Positions 16,549 to 26,073 of a stretch of DNA of 64,000 bases are shown piece after piece. Numbering within the stretch: position 1 is the stretch's first letter; every line of letters starts with the position of its first letter. This DNA comes from Roseibium hamelinense (GTDB lineage Bacteria > Pseudomonadota > Alphaproteobacteria > Rhizobiales > Stappiaceae). Below the pieces are notes generated by a model. It had not been told where the DNA came from. It was given only the letters and a program-made list of their open reading frames with translations, and ran no database searches. Position numbers and translations under genes: made by a program. The stretch is taken from contig NZ_VLLF01000002.1 of NCBI RefSeq assembly GCF_007830545.1, positions 248,001 to 312,000 on the forward strand. The letters are read 5' to 3'.

Positions 16549-17454
16549 CTATGGACGGATAAACGTACCGTTTTGCAACTCGGTGACGGCTTGCATCAGT
16601 TCCTGCCGGGTGTTCATGACAATTGGCCCGTGCCAAGCGACGGGTTCTTTGATCGGAGCGCCGGAAACCAGCAGGAACCGGATCCCTTCGTCCCCGGCCT
16701 GAACAACAATCTCGTCACCGGTGCCGAAGATTACAAGTGTCCTGTTGCCGGTCTGGTCGCGGATCTTCAGTTCCTCGCCGCCAAACTCCTTCTCTGTCAA
16801 CACCCCGACCGGGTTGGATGCGCCCTCGAAAGTGCCCGATCCTTCGAAGATGTAGGCAAAGGTCTGTTTGTAGGTATCGACCTTGAAACGTTTCCTCTTT
16901 CCGGCCGGAACATGGATGTCGAGATATTGCGGATCGGCTGCAATGCCGTCGACCGGACCTGTTTTGCCCCAGAATTCGCCAATTATCACCCGAGCCGACG
17001 TGCCGTCGTCGTCCACAACCACGGGAATGTCTTTTCCTTGAACGTCCTGATAACGCGGCTCTGTCATTTTGAGGGATGAAGGCAGGTTTGCCCAAAGCTG
17101 AAAGCCGTGCATGCGGCCGTTCGCGTCGCCTTTCGGCATTTCCTGGTGCATGATTCCGCGGCCGGCCGTCATCCATTGAACATCGCCGGCGCCAAGGTTT
17201 CCGGTGTTGCCGAGGCTGTCGCCGTGTTCCACCGTCCCGGCCAGCACATAGGTGATGGTCTCAATGCCGCGGTGCGGGTGCCAGGGAAAGCCTTTTAAAA
17301 AATCGTCAGGGCGCTCGTTTCTGAAGTCATCCAGCAACAGGAAGGGGTCGAGCATGGTCGGATCTTGAAACCCGAACGCGCGCTCGAGCTTGACGCCGGC
17401 GCCCTCAAGCGTTGGCTGAGTTTTGCCGACATGTGTGACAGGGCGAATGGACAT
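16549..17454 (-). CDS. pirin family protein
   Basis: Bicupin protein of the pirin family, 301 residues. The N-terminal cupin carries the metal ligands in PWHPHRGIETITYVL and the conserved DVQWMTAGRGIMHQEMP (two motifs about residues 55-105). The C-terminal cupin begins near YLDIHVPAG. Some pirins have quercetin 2,3-dioxygenase activity; biological role in bacteria is uncertain. ATG 17454 is preceded by AGGAGACTTTG. Transcribed alone, with a terminator just downstream. Confidence 0.9.
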   Translation of the reverse strand: MSIRPVTHVGKTQPTLEGAGVKLERAFGFQDPTMLDPFLLLDDFRNERPDDFLKGFPWHPHRGIETITYVLAGTVEHGDSLGNTGNLGAGDVQWMTAGRGIMHQEMPKGDANGRMHGFQLWANLPSSLKMTEPRYQDVQGKDIPVVVDDDGTSARVIIGEFWGKTGPVDGIAADPQYLDIHVPAGKRKRFKVDTYKQTFAYIFEGSGTFEGASNPVGVLTEKEFGGEELKIRDQTGNRTLVIFGTGDEIVVQAGDEGIRFLLVSGAPIKEPVAWHGPIVMNTRQELMQAVTELQNGTFIRP

Positions 17455-17676
17455 CAAAGTCTCCTGTTCGGTTTCGGTTAGATCCTTACATAATCCAGCT
17501 CTGACGTTGGGACAGCATCTGAATATTGGACGAACTGTTTCCGAATCTCGAACAGTCATTTCTCTTCAGCTGTGCTCGAAACCCTTTCGCCCAGGCTGAA
17601 TAGCTGTATGATCGCGGCGATTTCTAGGACTGTCCGCTGGTGATTTGGCCGGCTTCATTTCAAACAGCGAGGGCGT

Positions 17677-18600
17677 ATGGCTCCGGCGATTGCCATCAAG
17701 GACCTTTCAAAAACATACGAAACCGGGTTCGAGGCGTTAAAGCGTGTCAATCTTGATATTGAGCGTGGCGAATTGTTCGCGCTTTTGGGCCCCAACGGAG
17801 CGGGTAAAACCACGCTCATCAGCATCGTTTGCGGCTTGATCAAAGCGACCGGCGGTACGGTCAAGGTTGAAGGACATGACATTGTCACCGACTACCGCGC
17901 GGCACGGTCGCTGATTGGTCTGGTGCCGCAAGAATTGACGACCGAAGCCTTTGAAACGGTTCGCGCGACGGTGAGCTTCAGCCGTGGCTTGTTCGGTCTT
18001 AAAAAAGACCCGGCCCACGTTGAGAACGTTCTTCGGCAGCTCTCACTTTGGGACAAGCGCGACAACAAGATCATAACCTTGTCAGGTGGCATGAAACGCC
18101 GTGTTCTGATTGCCAAAGCGCTCGCCCACGAGCCTAGGGTGCTTTTCTTGGATGAGCCGACCGCCGGTGTGGATGTCGAATTGCGACGGGACATGTGGGA
18201 AATCGTCCGCGGCCTCCGAGAGTCGGGTGTCACCATCATATTGACAACGCACTACATCGAAGAGGCCGAGGAAATGGCCGATCGTGTAGGTGTCATCAAC
18301 AATGGCGAGATAATACTGGTCGAGGAAAAATCTGAGCTGATGCAAAAGCTTGGCCGCAAGCGGCTGATCCTTCAGCTCGGATCGACAATTAGTGCCATCC
18401 CCGATGGTCTTGCCAGTTATGATTTGGAACTCTCCGGCCAGGGGGACGAGCTTGTCTACACGTACGACACACATGGCGGGCGAACAGGTATCACCAACTT
18501 GATGAATGACTTGAGAGACAGTGGCCTGCGGTTGAAGGACCTCCAGACCAAACAGGATTCTCTAGAAAAAATATTCGTTGATCTGGTGCACAAGGACTGA
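17677..18600 (+). CDS. ABC-2 type exporter, ATP-binding subunit
   Basis: 307-residue ATPase that would energise the permease encoded two genes later. Motifs in order: Walker [11 protein letters not shown] (about residue 39), signature LSGGMKRR (about 136), Walker [13 protein letters not shown] and the H-loop [13 protein letters not shown]. The C-terminal 80 residues are typical of DrrA/YadG-type subunits. Only 3 bp separate it from the GNAT gene that follows, so ATPase-GNAT-permease form an operon. The substrate is not evident. Confidence 0.9.
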   Translation: MAPAIAIKDLSKTYETGFEALKRVNLDIERGELFALLGPNGAGKTTLISIVCGLIKATGGTVKVEGHDIVTDYRAARSLIGLVPQELTTEAFETVRATVSFSRGLFGLKKDPAHVENVLRQLSLWDKRDNKIITLSGGMKRRVLIAKALAHEPRVLFLDEPTAGVDVELRRDMWEIVRGLRESGVTIILTTHYIEEAEEMADRVGVINNGEIILVEEKSELMQKLGRKRLILQLGSTISAIPDGLASYDLELSGQGDELVYTYDTHGGRTGITNLMNDLRDSGLRLKDLQTKQDSLEKIFVDLVHKD

Positions 18601-18603
18601 GAA

Positions 18604-19101
18604 ATGTCGCAAGAAAACCACAGGTTCCGGCGTGCGACCGTCTTGGATCTCGGCAGTCTTACAGCGCTGTGTCTGTTGTCGAAACAGTCTAATGGTTACG
18701 ATGACGCGTTCATGGCGCAGTGTCTTGAAGAGCTGAGGGTGCGCCCTGACTGGCTGGAGGATGAATTCTGGCTAGCCGAGACACAAGACGGCGAACTTGT
18801 CGGCTGTGCCCGATTGCGTTTCGAGGGCTCAACACAAGGCGAAATCGCCACGTGCTTTGTTCATCCGGATCACCACGGCAAGAGCATTGGCCGGAGATTG
18901 ATGAACCGTCTTCTGGAGAGTGCAAATTGCAGCGGGCTCAGCAGCATCGTTTTGGACGCTGATCCAAATGCCGTGCCATTCTACGAGAAAATGGGGTTTC
19001 AGGTGATTGACGAAACCCCATCCGGGTCTATTCCCGGGCGCTTTTTGCCTCTCACGGAACTTTGCATGTCCCCGAACAAGGATCGGACACCGAGCGCATG
19101 A
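18604..19101 (+). CDS. GNAT family N-acetyltransferase inside an ABC operon
   Basis: 165-residue GNAT with ATVLDLGSLTALCLLS at the start, the acetyl-CoA loop HPDHHGKSIGRRLM (about residues 93-105) and the closing NAVPFYEKMGFQ. It lies between the ABC ATPase and permease genes with a 3-bp gap and a 4-bp overlap (ATGA), so it is surely co-expressed with them. This suggests it modifies the exported compound or protects against it; that is inference from context only. Confidence 0.85.
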   Translation: MSQENHRFRRATVLDLGSLTALCLLSKQSNGYDDAFMAQCLEELRVRPDWLEDEFWLAETQDGELVGCARLRFEGSTQGEIATCFVHPDHHGKSIGRRLMNRLLESANCSGLSSIVLDADPNAVPFYEKMGFQVIDETPSGSIPGRFLPLTELCMSPNKDRTPSA

Positions 19102-19859
19102 ATTACCGTGCCATCCTCGCCATTTATCAGTTTGAAATGAACCGCACCAAACGGACGATCTTTCAAAGCGTCGTTTCGCCGGTCATTTCTACAGCGCTGT
19201 ATTTTGTCGTTTTCGGCGCTGCGATCGGCAGCCAGATTTCGGAGGTTGAAGGGATCAGCTATGGCGCTTTCATCGTGCCGGGCTTGACCATGTTGTCGAT
19301 CCTGACCCAAAGCATTTCCAATGCTTCATTCGGGATCTATTTTCCGCGGTTTACCGGCACGATCTACGAGGTCATGTCGGCACCGGTATCGTTCATCGAA
19401 ATCGTCATAGGTTATGTTGGTGCGGCAGCCACGAAGGCTGTTCTGGTTGGGTCGATCATTCTGATCACGGCGACTTTCTTCGTTGACCTGCGTATCGAGC
19501 ACCCGGTGTGGATGGTGGCGTTCTTGCTCCTCACCGCCATCACTTTCTCCCTGTTCGGGTTCATAATCGGCATCTGGTCCGCCAATTTCGAGCAGTTGCA
19601 ATTCGTTCCGCTGCTGGTCGTCACACCGCTGGCATTTCTTGGTGGGAGCTTCTATTCGATCAACATGCTGCCCGAATTCTGGCAAAAGGTGACGCTGCTC
19701 AACCCCGCTGTCTATTTGATCTCCGGTTTCCGCTGGAGCTTTTATGGTCAGGCCGATGTAAATGTGCTCTTGAGCTTCGGGATGACGTTTGTTTTCCTTG
19801 GTATTTGTCTGGTGCTCATCAGGCGGATATTCAAATCCGGGTACCGGTTGAGAGCCTAG
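19098..19859 (+). CDS. ABC-2 type exporter, permease subunit
   Basis: 253-residue integral membrane protein with about six hydrophobic segments, matching ABC-2 permeases of the YadH/NodJ group. The stretch VPLLVVTPLAFLGGSFYSI and the loop MLPEFWQKVTLLNPAVYL are typical of the C-terminal half. ATG 19098 overlaps the preceding GNAT stop by 4 bases. Together with the ATPase it forms a two-component exporter of unknown cargo. Confidence 0.88.
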   Translation: MNYRAILAIYQFEMNRTKRTIFQSVVSPVISTALYFVVFGAAIGSQISEVEGISYGAFIVPGLTMLSILTQSISNASFGIYFPRFTGTIYEVMSAPVSFIEIVIGYVGAAATKAVLVGSIILITATFFVDLRIEHPVWMVAFLLLTAITFSLFGFIIGIWSANFEQLQFVPLLVVTPLAFLGGSFYSINMLPEFWQKVTLLNPAVYLISGFRWSFYGQADVNVLLSFGMTFVFLGICLVLIRRIFKSGYRLRA

Positions 19860-19875
19860 AGTGGACTTGGGGGCA

Positions 19876-20802
19876 ATGACAATCTCACACAGAATTCGGC
19901 ACGCCGCCTCTTGGCCTGTACGTTTGATTGCGATTGCCGCCATATGTCTCAGCCTTGCGGCGTGCCAAACCGCCGGGACGGTTTCGCAGACAGCGCCCGT
20001 CCAAGGCGCGCCCGTTCAATCGGCTGCGATTTCAGCGCCCTCTCAAATCGCGCCGGTCGCGTACGCGCCGTCAACAGCTGTTCCGCAGGGTTATTCTGCG
20101 CTCGTCATCGACATGTCCAGCGGACGGGAACTGTTTTCTGAAAATGCCGATGCAGCCCGGTTTCCGGCATCGCTCACAAAAATGATGACGCTTTATCTGT
20201 TGTACGAGGAAATCGCGTCAGGCCGGTTGTCGCGGTCTACGCCTTTGCAGATATCGGAAAACGCTGCGGCGCAGCCACCTTCGAAAATCGGTATTCGGCC
20301 GGGTATGACAATGACGGTTGATCAGGCAGCCCGGGCCCTTTCGGTGAAGTCTGGCAATGACGTTGCGATCGCCGTTGCCGAAACGGTTGCGGGCAGTGAG
20401 GACGCGTTTGTGCGCCGGATGAACGCGAAGGCGCGCAGTCTCGGGATGACCCGGACACGGTTTACAAACCCTTCCGGGCTGCCCGACACCGCCCAGGTCA
20501 CAACAGCGCGCGATATGGCGAAACTCGGTCTGGCGCTGAAGCGCCGCTTTCCGCAATATGCCAGTTACTACCGGGCTCAATCCTTCACCTTTAATGGCCG
20601 AACCTACCGGGCGACAAATAATCTGCTCGGCAAAGTGCGCGGCGTTGACGGATTGAAAACGGGATACATCCGCTTGTCAGGCTACAATCTGGTCGCGACC
20701 GCCCGGCGCGGCGGCCAACAGCGGATGGTGATTGTCATGGGTGGCCGCAGTGAAGCTGCACGCGACACCGAAGTCACCCGCCTCATCGAGGCCCATTTTT
20801 AA
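19876..20802 (+). CDS. D-alanyl-D-alanine carboxypeptidase (peptidase S11), lipoprotein
   Basis: Low-molecular-weight penicillin-binding protein that trims the terminal D-Ala from peptidoglycan stem peptides. The 308-residue precursor has a lipoprotein signal ending LSLAAC (lipidated Cys at about residue 30), a Pro/Ala-rich linker (about 31-70), then the catalytic SLTK (Ser99, Lys102), SGND and KTG (in GLKTGYIRLSG). ATG 19876 is used, with GGGGG just before it; GTG 19861 is also open. It starts 16 bp after the permease stop and may be part of the same operon. Lipid anchoring is less usual than the C-terminal amphipathic helix of DacA/DacC. Confidence 0.9.
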   Translation: MTISHRIRHAASWPVRLIAIAAICLSLAACQTAGTVSQTAPVQGAPVQSAAISAPSQIAPVAYAPSTAVPQGYSALVIDMSSGRELFSENADAARFPASLTKMMTLYLLYEEIASGRLSRSTPLQISENAAAQPPSKIGIRPGMTMTVDQAARALSVKSGNDVAIAVAETVAGSEDAFVRRMNAKARSLGMTRTRFTNPSGLPDTAQVTTARDMAKLGLALKRRFPQYASYYRAQSFTFNGRTYRATNNLLGKVRGVDGLKTGYIRLSGYNLVATARRGGQQRMVIVMGGRSEAARDTEVTRLIEAHF

Positions 20803-20827
20803 AGTCTACACGCCAAAGGCCAATAAC

Positions 20828-21427
20828 ATGACCACCCCTGAGTTCGTCCCAGGTGACAAGAAATATGCTGCCGATCTGGCTGCGCTTTGCGACATCGCAT
20901 CCCGTGGCCGCAATGCGGCGCTTTGGCAAAAGGCCGTGGATGAGGGGCAATCCAAATCTGTGTTTGAAATTGGCCGACAAGGCATGCTGATCCCTGGACA
21001 TGATTTGTCGATGGAGCATGCAAGTGTTGCCCTTGTTGAGGGGGCGGTCGTTGGTGCGGTGTTTGGGATGACCCGCGCCAAAGACTACGGCGAAACCGTC
21101 GATCCCGAACAGTATGGTCCGGACATGCGCAATGAGCTGGAACTCAAAGCGATGACCGGCGGTTCCTGGTATCTGGCCGTGATCGGGGTTTACAGGGAAC
21201 TGCGCGGACTTGGCTACGGCAAGGCTTTGATGAAGCAAGCGGCCAAGCGCGCCCGGGCGGAGAAAAACCGGAAGATGACGCTGATTGTTGCCAAGTCGAA
21301 TGCCTCGGCGGTTCAGCTGTACCTCAAATCGGGATTCCGGGTTGTGGAGGAACGAAGCTGTCCGCCCGTCCGCGATATTGATGTGCCGGAAACGTGGTTC
21401 TTGATGCGCCGCGTTCTGACGCCGTGA
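20828..21427 (+). CDS. GNAT family N-acetyltransferase
   Basis: 199-residue acetyltransferase. The first half binds substrate (WQKAVDEGQSKSVFEIG) and the second contains VYRELRGLGYGKALMKQA (acetyl-CoA loop, about residues 125-140) and SNASAVQLYLKSGF. ATG 20828 is 25 bp past the carboxypeptidase stop. It may close the ABC exporter operon, which would then contain two acetyltransferases. Acceptor unknown. Confidence 0.85.
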   Translation: MTTPEFVPGDKKYAADLAALCDIASRGRNAALWQKAVDEGQSKSVFEIGRQGMLIPGHDLSMEHASVALVEGAVVGAVFGMTRAKDYGETVDPEQYGPDMRNELELKAMTGGSWYLAVIGVYRELRGLGYGKALMKQAAKRARAEKNRKMTLIVAKSNASAVQLYLKSGFRVVEERSCPPVRDIDVPETWFLMRRVLTP

Positions 21428-21449
21428 CAGCGGCAGCCGAGGGCGTCGG

Positions 21450-22616
21450 TTAAGCAGCCGCTTCTTCTGCGCTTGTGTGCGGACGCGAAACGGAAACGCG
21501 ATTGCGACCCGCATTTTTTGATCTGTACAGGCACTCGTCAACCGCCTTCATGATCCCGTCCGGTGTCCGGTTTGCGCCCGTCCCGTGGAAAACACCAGCG
21601 GAAACGGTGATGCGCAAGTCTTCGTCTGCAAAATCGAAAATATGCCCAGAAACCAGACTGCGCAGGCGCTCAGCTATTTTAATGGCGTTAGCCTCGCTGA
21701 CATTCGGCATCAATACCGCGAATTCCTCGCCGCCAAGCCGCGCGAAACAGTCATGATCCCTAAGGTGAGTTTCGATGAGTTCGGCGAATTCTTCAAGTAT
21801 TCGGTCACCGATCACATGGCCATACCGGTCGTTCACCGATTTAAAATGATCGATATCAAACTGCACCACCGCGAAAGGGTAGTCCTGCGCTGCAACCAAC
21901 CTTGCCAGCTGCCGTTCGAACTCGCGCCGGTTGAAAATGCCTGTCAGCGGATCGCGGCGTGAGGCGTCGCGATAGTCATGGGCCTTTTGTTCGAACGACA
22001 GGCACAGGGCACAGGCCCCTGTGAGCGCTGAAAAAACCAGACTTGTAAACAAATGCGTTGTCAGAACGATATTGGAGCGGAGCCCGGCATCGGCCGACGG
22101 ATCCAGGACCAGTCCGTGCACGGTCCGAATGAGCCCTTCAATAGCCATGAGAGAAAATGCACCCAGCATGCCATAGGCCGAGATGAGGCCCTGGCGGCCG
22201 GCGTGCAGGTAAGTCCACATGGCATTTACGGCGAGACCGGTGACCAGCATATTTGTGCCCAGATAAACCAGCCTGTAATCGCCGAGGACCATGGCTGGAA
22301 GGGTTGCCACGGCGAGTGCAGCAAGCGGCCCCCAGAATACCGAGCCATCGTAGGAACTGCCACAGATCTGGCGGGCAGCATGAACATGGTAGGCAAAGCC
22401 CAGCATGAGAAGGAAATTCGGTAAGATATAGATCGACGACAGCGGCAGCCGCGCTTCCAAGGAATATGCGATGAGGGCAGCAGCGAGGAGAAGATTGGCG
22501 GTTGCCCAGGAACGCCAGTAGGGCGCATTCGCTATGCGGCGAGCCAGCGCTGCGAAACAAGATGCAAATATGAACAGCACCACAAGATTTGCGGCATATA
22601 GTGTTGGGATGTCCAT
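21450..22616 (-). CDS. membrane-bound diguanylate cyclase (GGEEF)
   Basis: 388-residue protein that makes cyclic di-GMP. An N-terminal membrane region with about six or seven helices (residues 5-215) is followed by a GGEEF domain (about 225-380) whose active-site motif is intact, RLGGEEFAVLMP, with the substrate-binding DPLTGIFNRREF and FDIDHFKSVND. An inhibitory RxxD site is not evident. The start at 22616 (MDIPTLYAANLVV) places the first helix correctly. It converges with the preceding GNAT gene. Confidence 0.92.
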   Translation of the reverse strand: MDIPTLYAANLVVLFIFASCFAALARRIANAPYWRSWATANLLLAAALIAYSLEARLPLSSIYILPNFLLMLGFAYHVHAARQICGSSYDGSVFWGPLAALAVATLPAMVLGDYRLVYLGTNMLVTGLAVNAMWTYLHAGRQGLISAYGMLGAFSLMAIEGLIRTVHGLVLDPSADAGLRSNIVLTTHLFTSLVFSALTGACALCLSFEQKAHDYRDASRRDPLTGIFNRREFERQLARLVAAQDYPFAVVQFDIDHFKSVNDRYGHVIGDRILEEFAELIETHLRDHDCFARLGGEEFAVLMPNVSEANAIKIAERLRSLVSGHIFDFADEDLRITVSAGVFHGTGANRTPDGIMKAVDECLYRSKNAGRNRVSVSRPHTSAEEAAA

Positions 22617-23073
22617 TCGATCTCTTTTATCTGCGCTCAGCCCCCCAGCCGACATTGGTATTTTAGGAGAGAGGCGACACTGTCCGGTTAGAGAAAAGAA
22701 TGCGATTTGAAACAAATGCCCCTAAACCCGTTTTGTTGTGCTGTTTGACGGAATTGTTTCGACCTTCTGACGGAAGCGACCATGAGGTAGAGCTCTGAAA
22801 AAATGCAAGAATCTACCCAGCTCCGATGACTTCAGGAGTTTGCTGACAGCCTGTCATCTTGCATTTTTTTTAATATATTTTCGCCCGTTGCAAGCCTTTG
22901 GAACTTTACGAATTTCCCGTTTTGGGCTGTTGTTCCGTCCAGAGTCTTACCTAAGGTCAGATTTATGCATTTGTCGGACGTCTCGACGACCGGGCGAAAG
23001 GTGCAAACTCGCGTGGACAATAGGCGTTTGTTACCCGTCGGGATCATCGGTCTTCCAAACAGGCCAAAATGAA
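22617..23073. other. intergenic region with a structured element, no protein gene
   Basis: About 460 bp between the diguanylate cyclase start and the ilvC terminator. I see no convincing coding region. It holds the promoter of the cyclase (minus strand) and an unexplained inverted repeat at 22798-22871. Confidence 0.45.
22798..22871. repeat. 13-bp inverted repeat with internal hairpin and T-run (orphan terminator or small RNA end)
   Basis: AAAAAATGCAAGA (22798-22810) is the exact reverse complement of TCTTGCATTTTTT (22857-22869), with eight T in a row at 22864-22871. Inside lie GATGAC (22825-22830) with GTCATC (22853-22858) and TGACAGCCTGTCA (22843-22855). The structure ends in a U-run on either strand, yet no gene reads into it from the left and ilvC already has its own terminator. 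A small RNA or leader is possible. Confidence 0.5.
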
Positions 23074-23099
23074 CAAAGCCCGCCTGAGGGCGGGCTTTG
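23074..23099 (-). terminator. ilvC terminator
   Basis: CAAAGCCCGCC (23074-23084) pairs with GGCGGGCTTTG (23089-23099), 4-base loop, 31 bp beyond the ilvC stop. The following minus-strand sequence, TTCATTTTGG, is moderately U-rich. Confidence 0.8.
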
Positions 23100-23129
23100 A
23101 TGTCTTGGACGAACCCGGGAGGGTCTGCG

Positions 23130-24176
<1,047 letters not shown>

Positions 24177-24195
24177 TCATCCGGCGGCGCGGCAC

Positions 24196-24846
24196 CTAAG
24201 CGCCGTACAGCCGGTAAAATTGATCCACGGCCGTTGCAGCCTGGGCATCGAGGTCGCGCTCGGCGGCGCTTGCCGTATCGCCCAAGAGCAGACGGATGTG
24301 GATGTCTCGTACGGCGAGCCCGTAGAGGATCTGGTAGGCCTCTTCCGGGTCGTCAAATTTCAAAAGGCCCTTGTGGCGGCCGGCTTCCAACAGCGACCTG
24401 GCGCGGGCGCTGATCATGTGTTTGCCGCGCACCAGCAGCAGATTTCCCAACCGGTTTTCCTCACGCGTCGAATTGGAAATCGACAATCGATTAAGTGCCA
24501 AGGAGGATTCGCCGAACAAAACGGTTAGCAGCTCTTTCACAAAGGCTGTGACGTGCCGCCGGAATGTCTGCGCGTCGGCGGTTGCTCCGGCTTCCGATGG
24601 AAAATGAACCTTGCTCGCCTGAAAGGCGACAACCGCGGCCAATAGGCCGTCCCGATCTCCAAACCACTTGTAGAGGCTTTCCTTGGAGCAGTTTGCTGTG
24701 CGCGCAAGGCCGGCCGTTGTCAGTGCCTTTTCACCGCCTTCCACCAACAGGGTAAGTGCATGCGCGAGCACAGCTTCCTGGCGGGGAGTGAACTCCGGCG
24801 CGGCGTCCGGGGCGGATGTGGAAATGTCGAATGCGGAACTGGTCAT
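24196..24846 (-). CDS. TetR family transcriptional regulator
   Basis: 216-residue repressor-type protein. The N-terminal helix-turn-helix (about residues 25-70) includes TTAGLARTANCSKESLYKWF, and the C-terminal half is an unassigned ligand domain. The start at 24846 (MTSSAFDIS) is used because 24873 would place the start inside the operator-like palindrome at 24876-24894. That palindrome lies 30 bp upstream, so autoregulation is likely. It precedes ilvC by 46 bp on the same strand but is probably not its dedicated regulator. Confidence 0.85.
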   Translation of the reverse strand: MTSSAFDISTSAPDAAPEFTPRQEAVLAHALTLLVEGGEKALTTAGLARTANCSKESLYKWFGDRDGLLAAVVAFQASKVHFPSEAGATADAQTFRRHVTAFVKELLTVLFGESSLALNRLSISNSTREENRLGNLLLVRGKHMISARARSLLEAGRHKGLLKFDDPEEAYQILYGLAVRDIHIRLLLGDTASAAERDLDAQAATAVDQFYRLYGA

Positions 24847-24875
24847 GGCAACGTGGTGGGAACCGGAAATCAAAA

Positions 24876-24894
24876 GAACCGTACCGTACGGTTC
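24876..24894. promoter_or_regulatory. palindromic operator for the adjacent TetR protein
   Basis: Inverted repeat GAACCGTA-ccg-TACGGTTC, with perfect 8-bp arms, directly upstream of the tetR-family start. The arm length and spacing suit a TetR dimer. Assignment to this regulator is inferred from position. Confidence 0.65.
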
Positions 24895-25064
24895 GTGTTG
24901 GTTATCGTGTTTTTGCTGCCGACGGTCAAGCCATTTTCGTATCGAATTTTAAAACAGGCTGAATTGGCCTGTGCGGTCCATTAGATGGGCCGTATTCTTG
25001 CCGGGCATGGCCATTTGTGCTTTGTCGGCCTGGGGCCGGATGGGTTGATTGATGGAGAAGCAGG

Positions 25065-25688
25065 ATGGCAGATACACATAGTCTATGGGGTGTCTTGGCA
25101 TTTTTTGGTGCAGTCACTCTCTCCGCATATGCGCCCGTTGCGGCGGAAGCACCCTCTTTTGATTGTGCGCTTGCCGAGAGTTCTGCGGAAAAACTCGTTT
25201 GTTCCAACAGCGATCTCGCCGAACTCGATCAAAAGCTCGCCGGGACCTACGCCAAGGCGGTTTCTGCGCTGGGACAAGCGGCTGATGCCACACAGGCGCT
25301 GAATAGGTTGAAGGCAACCCAGCGTGGTTGGGTGAAGGGCCGTGACGAGTGCTGGAAAGCGTCCGATGAACAGGCTTGTATCAAAGAGGCCTATGAACGC
25401 CGGATTGGAATGCTCACGGCCCGCTACATGCTTATCCCGGATGTCGAGCCGGTTTTCTACACGTGCAATGGAAACCCTGCCGACGAAATCGTTGCGAGTT
25501 TCTATCCGTCAACACCGGCGTCTGTGCGTCTGGAGCGGGGAGATACGGTGGAAGCTGCGGTGCAGGCTGTTTCCGGCTCAGGAGCCCGGTATCTCGGCAA
25601 TTTCGGCCTTGTTTTCTGGGTCAAGGGCGATGAGGCAATGGTGACATGGCCGCAGGAAGCCGAGTTCACATGCGAGGTGCGCAAGTAA
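25065..25688 (+). CDS. secreted protein with LprI-like and MliC-like domains (predicted lysozyme inhibitor)
   Basis: 207-residue exported protein. A signal peptide (about 1-28, ending PVAAEA) is followed by a cysteine-containing LprI/DUF1311-like domain (about 30-115; CALAESSAEKLVCSNSDLAELDQKL-type pattern and RDECW...ACIKEAYERR), then a C-terminal MliC-type beta-barrel domain (about 125-207; YTCNG, FWVKGDEAMVTWP, FTCEVRK). Members of both families inhibit C-type lysozymes or are linked to resistance to them, so an envelope defence against host lysozyme is likely. Transcribed alone, divergent from the TetR gene. Confidence 0.8.
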   Translation: MADTHSLWGVLAFFGAVTLSAYAPVAAEAPSFDCALAESSAEKLVCSNSDLAELDQKLAGTYAKAVSALGQAADATQALNRLKATQRGWVKGRDECWKASDEQACIKEAYERRIGMLTARYMLIPDVEPVFYTCNGNPADEIVASFYPSTPASVRLERGDTVEAAVQAVSGSGARYLGNFGLVFWVKGDEAMVTWPQEAEFTCEVRK

Positions 25689-25716
25689 CCTACACAGGCC
25701 ACCATGCCAATACGTC

Positions 25717-26073
25717 ATGTCTAGGGTTTACGTCTCCATCACAGGGCTGCGGCTGTATAGCTGGCTCCACACCCCCCGATTTTGGCTGTACGCTTTTGCG
25801 TGAATGGCTCAGGCCAGATCAGCCGACGGGAATCTCTTTGCCGATGCGCGCTCGGTTGATGATGTGCAGCACACATTGACTGTTTGGAACAGCGAGACAG
25901 CCATGAAGCGCTTTTTGTACCGAGGGGCACATCGGAAAGCGATCCGGCAAGCAGATAACATCGGGGCAGGAAATACCTGCGGTTATGAAACCGCCGAAAT
26001 ACCGGATTGGGAAACGGCGCTTGCGCACTGGCGCCAGCATGCAACTGATTATCGCACAACCGGCATCGCCTAG
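25717..26073 (+). pseudogene. small monooxygenase-like gene interrupted by in-frame TGA
   Basis: From ATG 25717 the frame reads MSRVYVSITGLRLYSWL, continues to YAFA, meets TGA at 25801-25803, and resumes at once with ATG at 25804 (MAQARSADGNLFADARS) to a TAG at 26071. Both halves look like one ~118-residue protein of a conserved family resembling DUF3291/spheroidene-monooxygenase-like proteins (HTLTVWNS, FLYRGAHRKAI, GYE). The join is seamless apart from the stop, so a nonsense mutation is the simplest reading. Alternatively only an 89-residue protein from 25804 is made. Function unknown. Confidence 0.65.

Noticed and set aside
25801-25803. TGA as a selenocysteine codon
   Set aside because: No selenoprotein family resembles this protein, the stop is immediately followed by ATG, and no SECIS-like hairpin was seen. 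A nonsense mutation or an N-terminally shorter gene is simpler.
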